In this document: one piece after another, positions 1 through 5,216 of the stretch | How the letters are laid out: every line of letters begins with the position of its first letter | Numbering within the stretch: position 1 is the stretch's first letter | NCBI GenBank assembly: GCA_964634755.1 | Contig: CAZWJH010000012.1 | Coordinates: forward strand, 1 to 39,765 | Source: JALXDT01 sp964634755 | GTDB taxonomy: Bacteria; Acidobacteriota; Aminicenantia; JAMOAD01 | Reading direction: 5' to 3' | DNA: 39,765 nt | The notes under the pieces: model-generated | Told to the model about the DNA's origin: nothing | What the model saw: only the letters and a program-made list of their open reading frames with translations | Databases searched by the model: none | Position numbers and translations under genes: made by a program

Positions 1-30
1 AGTTTCTATTTTAAGACCCGAAATCTCGAG

Positions 31-537
31 CTATTCTATAATCTCCCCGATATATTGAAGATCCCTATATTTACCATTATAGTCCATTCCAAAACCTACC
101 CAATATGAGGTATCAGCAGAAGAAAAACCAAAAGCATCAGGTTCTATCATTGCACTCTCTTTTAAAACCAAAGTTGCAGAAAGCACCTGCGCAGGTTTGT
201 ACTTTTTAACCTCATCTATAACTTTTAAAATTGTCTCCCCTGATTTAATCAAATCATCAGTTACAATAACCACTTTATCTTTTATAGAATTTTCTGGAGG
301 AAAATCCACAATTATTATATTCTTATTCTCATCCTTTTTCACTACTACAAATTCTACTTCAGAGTTCAACCCTTTCTCATTCAATTTTTTCATTAATTCT
401 GAAACAAAGAGGATTCCTCCTCTTAATATCCCAATAAGAGTGACTTCCTTATTTTTTACTTTTTCTTTAAGCTCCTCTGCTATACTGTTTATACTTTCTT
501 TTAACTCTTCTTCTGTGACTATTTTTCTAACCTTCAT
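31..537 (-). CDS. Hypoxanthine phosphoribosyltransferase-like protein
   Basis: A type I phosphoribosyltransferase of 168 residues, probably a purine-salvage enzyme that joins a 6-oxopurine to PRPP in the cytoplasm. Visible signatures are the HPRT-like ILRGGILFVSELM segment (about residues 37-49), the PRPP-binding segment VIVTDDLIKSGET (90-102) and the HPRT-type C-terminus GFGMDYNGKYRDLQYIG. In HPRTs the PRPP motif normally reads EDIIDTG, and the second Asp is the general base. Here that position is Lys98, and the flexible SYG-type loop is also not recognisable. The fold is therefore clear but the substrate is not. The ATG start lies 6 nt after the murI stop, so the gene is the last visible member of the amidase-GerMN-murI unit. 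Bases 1-30 downstream hold no recognisable feature. Confident of the family, unsure of the activity. Confidence 0.8.
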   Translation of the reverse strand: MKVRKIVTEEELKESINSIAEELKEKVKNKEVTLIGILRGGILFVSELMKKLNEKGLNSEVEFVVVKKDENKNIIIVDFPPENSIKDKVVIVTDDLIKSGETILKVIDEVKKYKPAQVLSATLVLKESAMIEPDAFGFSSADTSYWVGFGMDYNGKYRDLQYIGEIIE

Positions 538-543
538 TTCTCA

Positions 544-1353
544 CTACCCTAAATTAATTTTTTTAATTTCAATTCTCTCTCCCAAAAATCTCTCAGCTAT
601 TTTTTTAAACCGCTGAGGAAAATCGGTTAGATAATAATGATAAAACGGATTTTTATTTTTTGCAAGTATTTTTTTCTTTTTTAAGAAATTTTTTAAAAAT
701 AGAGCCACAGCTTCTCCTGAATCAATTAGCTTAACACTTTTCCCCATCACTTTTTGAATAGTTCCCTTAATTAAAGGATAATGAGTACATCCCAGGATCA
801 GGGCATCTATATTATTTTTTTTCAATTCATTAAGATAGATCTCAGCTACTTTATATGTGATTTTATTATCAACCCACCCCTCTTCAATAAGAGGAACAAA
901 GAGAGGACAGGATTTCGTATGAATTTCCAAACTTGGGTCAATCCTTTTAAGCTTCCTTTGATAAGCTTTGCTTCTTATTGTTGCAGTTGTTCCTATAACA
1001 CCAACTCTTTTGTTTTTAGTAAACTTCATAGCTTCCTTACTTCCCGGTTCTATCACTCCGAAAATTGGAATATCAAAAGATTCCTGTAATTTTTTTAGAG
1101 CAGTAGCAGATGAAGTATTACAAGCTACTACAATAGCTTTAACACCTTTTTTAAGCAAAAACCTTGTATTAGCCAATGAAAATTTTATAATTGAATCAGA
1201 GGATTTTGTACCATAAGGTAGATGAGCAGTATCACCAAGATAAATAATGCTTTCCTGAGGTAGTATTTTTTTTATTGCTCTGACAACAGTTAGCCCCCCT
1301 AAACCTGAATCAAAAACACCAATAGGTAAATTTATTCTGTTACTCTTATCCAT
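544..1353 (-). CDS. murI: Glutamate racemase
   Basis: Converts L-glutamate to D-glutamate for peptidoglycan precursors in the cytoplasm. The 269-residue length is usual for the family. The N-terminal GVFDSGLGGLTVVRAI block (12-27) carries the conserved Asp15 and Ser16. The DTAHLPYG block is at 41-48, and the two catalytic cysteines are seen in VVACNTSSA (Cys78) and LILGCTHYPL (Cys189). The proposed ATG start lies inside the end of the upstream GerMN gene (22-nt overlap), and the next residues lead directly into the family's first beta strand, so this start is reasonable. Its neighbours, a cell-wall amidase and a GerMN protein, agree with a cell-envelope operon. Confidence 0.96.
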   Translation of the reverse strand: MDKSNRINLPIGVFDSGLGGLTVVRAIKKILPQESIIYLGDTAHLPYGTKSSDSIIKFSLANTRFLLKKGVKAIVVACNTSSATALKKLQESFDIPIFGVIEPGSKEAMKFTKNKRVGVIGTTATIRSKAYQRKLKRIDPSLEIHTKSCPLFVPLIEEGWVDNKITYKVAEIYLNELKKNNIDALILGCTHYPLIKGTIQKVMGKSVKLIDSGEAVALFLKNFLKKKKILAKNKNPFYHYYLTDFPQRFKKIAERFLGERIEIKKINLG

Positions 1354-1919
1354 CTTGAATCAAAACGAATAGGATGGCTTATGTCAATATGCCCTGCCAA
1401 AGTTTCAGCTTCTCTCCCATTTATAATAATTTGAGTCGCTCTTATAAAAGGGAAGTTATAAGAAAGGGTATTTACAATGGAATAAATTGTGAGCAATTCA
1501 TCATCACTACCTCCCAAAAGCTTATCGTGGATAGCATCATTTACATCAATCACGACAATACCATTATTCACAACATACAATTCATTTAACTTTAGTTTTT
1601 TAGAAAAAGGATTGTAAAGTTTTTCACTATTTTCTGAGGGACCTTTAAAAAGTTCCAACACTACCTCTCTCACCTGCTTTATTAAATCTTCTTTCTTAAT
1701 CACCTTTTTTTTCACTAATAAAAGGTAGTCTCCATCATTAGCTGGGAAAAAGAAGCTATACTCTATTTTTTCCTCTTTTTTTTCAATTATCTTTTCTGTT
1801 TTTATTAAATTTCTCTTTTTTAATCTAGGCGATCCTAGGAAAAAATATAATAAACTTAATATTAAAACAATAAAAATCCCAATATATATAAAGGAGCTTT
1901 TTTTCTTTATTTTTATCAT
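1332..1919 (-). CDS. Membrane-anchored GerMN-domain protein
   Basis: A 195-residue protein with a basic N-terminus and one hydrophobic segment (about 11-29), followed by a lysine/glutamate-rich linker and a C-terminal GerMN domain (about 75-190). The domain is recognised from the pattern of a helix ending ELFKGPSE, the LNELYVVNNGIVVIDVND strand pair, the LLTIYSIVNTLSYNFPFIRATQIIINGRE helix-strand unit and the terminal HIDISHPI. GerMN domains occur in spore germination protein GerM and in many non-sporulating bacteria next to cell-wall amidases. Their exact role is not settled, but peptidoglycan association is likely. The domain should face the periplasm. The ATG lies 1 nt after the amidase stop and the 3' end overlaps murI by 22 nt, which suggests tight co-translation. 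Confidence 0.8.
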   Translation of the reverse strand: MIKIKKKSSFIYIGIFIVLILSLLYFFLGSPRLKKRNLIKTEKIIEKKEEKIEYSFFFPANDGDYLLLVKKKVIKKEDLIKQVREVVLELFKGPSENSEKLYNPFSKKLKLNELYVVNNGIVVIDVNDAIHDKLLGGSDDELLTIYSIVNTLSYNFPFIRATQIIINGREAETLAGHIDISHPIRFDSRWIRVTE

Positions 1920-1920
1920 T

Positions 1921-3066
1921 TTAATTATTTACTATGTATTTTCTTATTCCCAAATAAATAGCATAAGCAATTTTTTTTTGCTTTTCAGGGTTATTTAACA
2001 TTTTTTCTTCTTCTCTATTTGAGATAAAAGCTGTTTCAACAAGAACTGCCGGCATTGCAACATTCATTAAAACTCTAAATGGTGCCTGTTTTATTCCTCT
2101 GTCTTTTGTCCCTAAAAGAATATTAAGCTCCTTCTGAATATACTCAGCTAATCTTGCACTCTCCTTTAAAAATTCTGTTTGTGCCATATCCCAGAGAATA
2201 AGCTTTATATCACTTAAATCACCATTGTCACCGACATCTTTTTTCATCTCTTTAAAATTATTTTCAAAAAATGCCAATCTTCTTGCTTCTTTATCAGTTG
2301 CCTTTATACTGAGGATATAAGTTTCAGAGCCCCTTGCTTTTCTACTTCTCGAACCATTACAGTGAATACTTATAAACATATCTGCTTTATGATTATTTGC
2401 TATTGAAGCCCTTTCTTCAAGAGAAAGATCCATATCTTTATCCCGAGTTAAATAAACCTTTACTCCTAAATTGCTTTCAATATATTCCTTTAATTTTTGT
2501 GCAATAGCGAGTGTAATATCCTTTTCATAGACACTTCTTGGTCCCTTTGCTCCAAGTTCACTACCACCATGTCCTGGATCAATCACTATAACCCTTACTT
2601 CTTTTTTCTCAGAATCAACCCTATTTCCAACATTTATTTTCTTTTGAGATTCTGTTTCTGTTTTTAATTTTTTTATTGGACTAGCTTTTGTTTTCGCGGG
2701 CTTTTTTTTCTGATTTTCAACCGAAAAATCAAAAACTATTCTAAAAGGCGACTCAAGAACAAAAGATTTTACTGAAAGAGCAGAAAGCTTTTTAAGAGTT
2801 ATCTCAATAGATTGATTATCTCTCTTTAAGCTTATAAACTTTAATCTTTTGCTTTTTAATTTCTCAGGATTTCTTAAAAATCTCCTTTTTGTTTGAAGGA
2901 CTATTTTAACACTCCTGCCTTCATCACTTAAATGATAAGTAAAAGGAGTTGAATCCTCAAATACAAGCCTTGTATAGGAAGGATGATCAAAAATTCGATA
3001 GGTTAAGGCATAGATATTTGAAAAGACAAAAACAAAAATTAAAGCAATTAATATTCTTTTCTTCAT
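1921..3066 (-). CDS. N-acetylmuramoyl-L-alanine amidase with AMIN domain (AmiC-like)
   Basis: A secreted zinc amidase that cuts the bond between N-acetylmuramic acid and the stem peptide of peptidoglycan. The 381 residues comprise a signal peptide (about 1-20, ending NIYA), an AMIN domain (about 22-115) that in AmiC-type enzymes targets the cell wall, a Lys/Thr-rich linker (118-155) and an Amidase_3 catalytic domain (157-378). The catalytic domain shows DPGHGG (His166), EKDITLA with the metal-binding Glu, SIHCNG, and VETAFISN with the catalytic Glu. The start ATG is only 10 nt after the tmRNA 3' end and has no Shine-Dalgarno sequence, so it is probably reached by read-through from the tRNA/tmRNA promoter. 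It leads the GerMN-murI-phosphoribosyltransferase group. Confidence 0.93.
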   Translation of the reverse strand: MKKRILIALIFVFVFSNIYALTYRIFDHPSYTRLVFEDSTPFTYHLSDEGRSVKIVLQTKRRFLRNPEKLKSKRLKFISLKRDNQSIEITLKKLSALSVKSFVLESPFRIVFDFSVENQKKKPAKTKASPIKKLKTETESQKKINVGNRVDSEKKEVRVIVIDPGHGGSELGAKGPRSVYEKDITLAIAQKLKEYIESNLGVKVYLTRDKDMDLSLEERASIANNHKADMFISIHCNGSRSRKARGSETYILSIKATDKEARRLAFFENNFKEMKKDVGDNGDLSDIKLILWDMAQTEFLKESARLAEYIQKELNILLGTKDRGIKQAPFRVLMNVAMPAVLVETAFISNREEEKMLNNPEKQKKIAYAIYLGIRKYIVNN

Positions 3067-3076
3067 TATATTTCAA

Positions 3077-3420
3077 TGGAGGCGGCGGGAATCGAACCCG
3101 CGTCCGGAAGTTTTCCACTGTCGGGCTCTCCAGGCTCAGTTTCCCGTTTTTTCTCGCTCTAACCTCCACGGGAAACAGGAAAGATCAGAGCAAAGCTTCC
3201 AAAAGTTTCGCATTTAAGGCGGAAGCATTCCTTAAATGCTATCCTGCTATCCGACGCTTCCAGAACCTTGCAGGAACAGGTTAAGGAAGCGGCTGCTTAT
3301 CTATTAAGCAGCGAGAGCAAAATTATCTGCAATTATTTTTTACCCACCGTTTTACGGGGTTGGTGAAATCCCGGCCTGCTCCCTAAGCTTCTTAACTTCC
3401 GTCGAGGCCATTTCGCCCCC
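3077..3420 (-). ncRNA. ssrA: Transfer-messenger RNA (tmRNA)
   Basis: One-piece tmRNA of about 344 nt, the trans-translation RNA that rescues stalled ribosomes with SmpB. The 5' end reads GGGGGCGAAATGGCCTCGAC and the 3' end carries a TTCGATTCCC T-loop followed by the matching acceptor strand CGCCTCC and discriminator A. The 7-bp acceptor stem pairs with a single G-U. CCA is not encoded (the next bases are TTG), so it must be added after processing. A resume codon and tag reading frame are at 3304-3330. It follows tRNA-Asp by 19 nt and precedes the amidase ATG by 10 nt, leaving no room for a terminator. Confidence 0.97.
3304..3330 (-). other. tmRNA tag-peptide reading frame (ADNFALAA)
   Basis: Inside the tmRNA, the frame GCA GAT AAT TTT GCT CTC GCT GCT TAA encodes ADNFALAA, followed at once by a second in-frame stop (TAG). 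With the alanine charged on tmRNA the complete degradation tag would be A-ADNFALAA. The LAA ending is the classic ClpXP/FtsH-type degron. The tag is shorter than the ten encoded residues of the E. coli tag. Confidence 0.9.
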
Positions 3421-3438
3421 CCTCTTTTATTTAAGAGG
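3421..3438 (-). other. Small hairpin between tRNA-Asp and tmRNA
   Basis: The 19-nt spacer between the tRNA-Asp CCA end and the tmRNA 5' end contains an inverted repeat, six bases CCTCTT and AAGAGG separated by six bases. It follows the tRNA immediately and abuts the tmRNA. It has no U-tract, so a processing signal for RNase III/E-type cleavage is more likely than a terminator. This role is inferred. Confidence 0.45.
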
Positions 3439-3439
3439 A

Positions 3440-3516
3440 TGGCGGGGATGACGGGACTTGAACCCGCGACCTTTGGCGTGACAGGCCAACGTTCTATCCG
3501 ACTGAACTACATCCCC
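3440..3516 (-). tRNA. tRNA-Asp (anticodon GTC)
   Basis: A 77-nt cloverleaf with encoded CCA. The acceptor is GGGGATG/CATCCCC with discriminator G, as expected for Asp. The D arm is GTTC/GAAC, the anticodon stem TTGGC/GCCAA has loop CTGTCAC (anticodon GTC), and the T arm is GCGGG TTCAAGT CCCGT. It lies 3 nt after tRNA-Val and 19 nt before tmRNA on the same strand. Confidence 0.97.
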
Positions 3517-3519
3517 GCA

Positions 3520-3595
3520 TGGTGGGCGGTAGAGGACTTGAACCTCTGGCCCCCGGCGTGTAAGACCAATGCTCTACCAGCTGAGCTAACCGCCC
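3520..3595 (-). tRNA. tRNA-Val (anticodon TAC)
   Basis: A 76-nt cloverleaf with encoded CCA. The acceptor is GGGCGGT/ACCGCCC with discriminator A, the D arm is GCTC/GAGC, the anticodon loop is CTTACAC (anticodon TAC) and the T arm is AGAGG TTCAAGT CCTCT. The anticodon stem TTGGT/GCCGG uses three G-U pairs, which is rather weak. It is the first gene behind the promoter at 3608-3636. Confidence 0.95.
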
Positions 3596-3607
3596 AGTAA
3601 ATACTGT

Positions 3608-3636
3608 AAAATACTATAATTTGGCAGTTTTGTCAA
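3608..3636 (-). promoter_or_regulatory. Promoter of the tRNA-Val/tRNA-Asp/ssrA unit
   Basis: On the minus strand, TTGACA (3631-3636) and TATTTT (3608-3613) are separated by exactly 17 nt. Initiation is predicted about 7 nt downstream, just before the tRNA-Val 5' end at 3595. I see no other convincing promoter before the amidase-murI genes, so this one may serve the whole block down to position 31. Confidence 0.75.
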
Positions 3637-3688
3637 GAATGCTTATAGGGTTTTCTCTAAATTGCCAATAAAATTCAATAAAAACAAA

Positions 3689-3717
3689 TTGATAAAGAGC
3701 TTCTTTAATGCTATAAT
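3689..3717 (+). promoter_or_regulatory. Promoter placing transcription start at the ATG of the YfcE-type gene
   Basis: TTGATA (3689-3694), a 17-nt spacer, then a perfect TATAAT (3712-3717). The ATG at 3724 begins after only 6 intervening bases, where sigma70-type initiation is expected. There is no Shine-Dalgarno sequence, so a leaderless transcript is predicted. Confidence 0.8.
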
Positions 3718-3723
3718 TTTTCA

Positions 3724-4209
3724 ATGAAAATAGGGATAATAAGTGATACTCATGATAATCTCAATGGTATAAGAAAGGCAATAAATATTTTTAAAGAACT
3801 CGGAGTGGAAAAGATACTCCATTTAGGAGATTTCGTAGCTCCATTTACAGCAAGCCCATTTGTGGAGTCAAAAATATCTTTTACGGGAGTATTCGGAAAC
3901 AATGATGGAGAAAAGTTCGGGCTTATAAAGGCATTTTCTCCGGTGGGAAAAATATACTCTCCGCCCTATGAAACAGAAATAGACGGAAAATTTTTTCTCC
4001 TTCTTCACGATCCGGTAACACTTGATTCATACATAAAAAGTCAGAAATACGATTATATACTTTACGGACATCTTCACAGAAAACATGATGAGAGTGTGGG
4101 AAAAACAAGAATTATAAACCCGGGAGAGGTTTGTGCAATAATAACAGGAGTATCATCCATTGCCTATCTTGACACAGAGAAAAATAGTTTGGAAATAATA
4201 GAGCTATGA
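3724..4209 (+). CDS. YfcE/MJ0936-type metallophosphodiesterase
   Basis: A 161-residue calcineurin-like phosphoesterase of the small YfcE/MJ0936 family, whose members hydrolyse phosphodiesters with two bound metals. The metal-binding motifs appear in order: SDTHDN (Asp and His, residues 7-12), HLGDF, GNND, LLHDP and YGHLHRK near residue 120. The length equals that of the compact family members. The cellular substrate is not predictable from sequence. The gene opens a four-gene unit and its stop codon overlaps the next start (ATGA). Its ATG is predicted to be the first base of the transcript (see the promoter at 3689-3717). Confidence 0.88.
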   Translation: MKIGIISDTHDNLNGIRKAINIFKELGVEKILHLGDFVAPFTASPFVESKISFTGVFGNNDGEKFGLIKAFSPVGKIYSPPYETEIDGKFFLLLHDPVTLDSYIKSQKYDYILYGHLHRKHDESVGKTRIINPGEVCAIITGVSSIAYLDTEKNSLEIIEL

Positions 4210-4637
4210 AAACAAACCGTGAGATAGCAGAAATCTTTGAAGACATAGGATTCCTTCTTGAAGTAAAGGGTGATAATCCTTTCAAAATCAGAAGCTATAA
4301 AAAAGCGGCATCTCTTATAAAAAGCCTTTTAAAACCACTTTCTGAAATAAGGGAAAAAGGAGAACTTAAAAAACTTGAAGGTGTCGGTGAGGCAATTTCA
4401 AAAAAGATAGAGGAAATTCTTGACACAGGAGACTGCAACCTGAGAAGGAGACTGATAGATGAGTTTTCTCCTGAATTTTTAATCCTGAGAAAGGTTAAGG
4501 GAATCGGACCTCAAACAGCAAAAAAGATTTATGAAACTTTCGGAACAAAGGATTTTTTGTCAGCAGATGAAGAGGAATTGAGGAAAATCCTTTCGAAAAA
4601 GCAATTTGAAAATTTAAAGGGGTTTTTAAATGAGTGA
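4206..4637 (+). CDS. Stand-alone PolX N-terminal (8-kDa/HhH) domain protein
   Basis: A 143-residue protein that matches the N-terminal part of bacterial family X DNA polymerases and nothing more. It has the helical 8-kDa-type opening NREIAEIFEDIGFLLEVKGD and NPFKIRSYKKAA (about 4-35), one helix-hairpin-helix at LEGVGEAISKKI (57-68) and another at VKGIGPQTAKKI (97-108). The nucleotidyltransferase (GGSYRRGK/DxD type) and the C-terminal PHP nuclease domain of full PolX are absent. The next gene starts in the overlapping frame with no polymerase remnant. Such a protein could bind gapped DNA or act on 5'-deoxyribose-phosphate ends, but this is inference. It overlaps its neighbours by 4 and 8 nt, which argues for an intact, maintained gene rather than debris. 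Confidence 0.75.
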   Translation: MKTNREIAEIFEDIGFLLEVKGDNPFKIRSYKKAASLIKSLLKPLSEIREKGELKKLEGVGEAISKKIEEILDTGDCNLRRRLIDEFSPEFLILRKVKGIGPQTAKKIYETFGTKDFLSADEEELRKILSKKQFENLKGFLNE

Positions 4638-5202
4638 AATTTTACTTGCCTCAGCTTCACCAAGAAGAGCTGAAATTCTGAAAACCATTGGAATAAATTT
4701 TTCGGTAAAATCGGTTAATATTGATGAAACCCCTTTTGGAAAAGAAAACCCGAATACATATGTAAAAAGAATTTCGAAGGCAAAAAATCAAAAAGCAAGG
4801 GAAATTTATAATTTCCCTGTAATAATCACAGCGGACACAGTTGTTTACAAAAACGGATTTCTCCAAAAGCCTAAAAATGAAGAAGAGGCTTTTTCAATGT
4901 TAAAAAAACTTTCGGGAGATTGTCACTATGTTTACTCGGCAGTAACAATATCCACTTCAAAAGGAGAAATTAAGACCGAGATTTCAAAAACAAAGGTGAT
5001 TTTCCACAAACTTACGGATGATGAAATCAAATGGTACATAAAAACCGGTGAGCCTCTGGATAAAGCCGGAGCATACGGGATTCAGGGAAAAGGTTCAATT
5101 TTTATAAAAGCCATTGAAGGCTCATATCATAATGTCGTTGGATTTCCTGTTGACCTTTTTTACAAAATAACAAAAAAACTCAATATTAAAATATTAAAAT
5201 AA
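4630..5202 (+). CDS. maf: Maf-family nucleoside triphosphate pyrophosphatase
   Basis: A cytoplasmic house-cleaning enzyme of 190 residues that hydrolyses non-canonical or modified nucleoside triphosphates to monophosphates. The family signatures are ILLASASPRRAEILKTIG at the N-terminus, ITADTVV with the catalytic Asp near residue 60, and the late block GEPLDKAGAYGIQGKG. The block that often reads SGRxHxVxT is SGDCHYVYSAV here, with the usual Arg missing. That may reflect a different substrate preference among Maf subfamilies. Translation begins 8 nt inside the upstream gene. A DNA-repair-like domain protein and a nucleotide sanitiser being adjacent is suggestive but not proof of a joint role. 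Confidence 0.9.
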   Translation: MSEILLASASPRRAEILKTIGINFSVKSVNIDETPFGKENPNTYVKRISKAKNQKAREIYNFPVIITADTVVYKNGFLQKPKNEEEAFSMLKKLSGDCHYVYSAVTISTSKGEIKTEISKTKVIFHKLTDDEIKWYIKTGEPLDKAGAYGIQGKGSIFIKAIEGSYHNVVGFPVDLFYKITKKLNIKILK

Positions 5203-5216
5203 TCACGGAGGGATTT

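Noticed and set aside
3060..3076. TTGAAATATAAT just before the amidase, looking like promoter elements
   Set aside because: The two hexamers are adjacent rather than 17 nt apart and TATAAT runs into the ATG, so transcription from it would start inside the gene.
2949..3284. Open reading frames on both strands across the tmRNA and the amidase start
   Set aside because: They are covered by a confident tmRNA and by the amidase coding sequence on the other strand, and show no protein family features.
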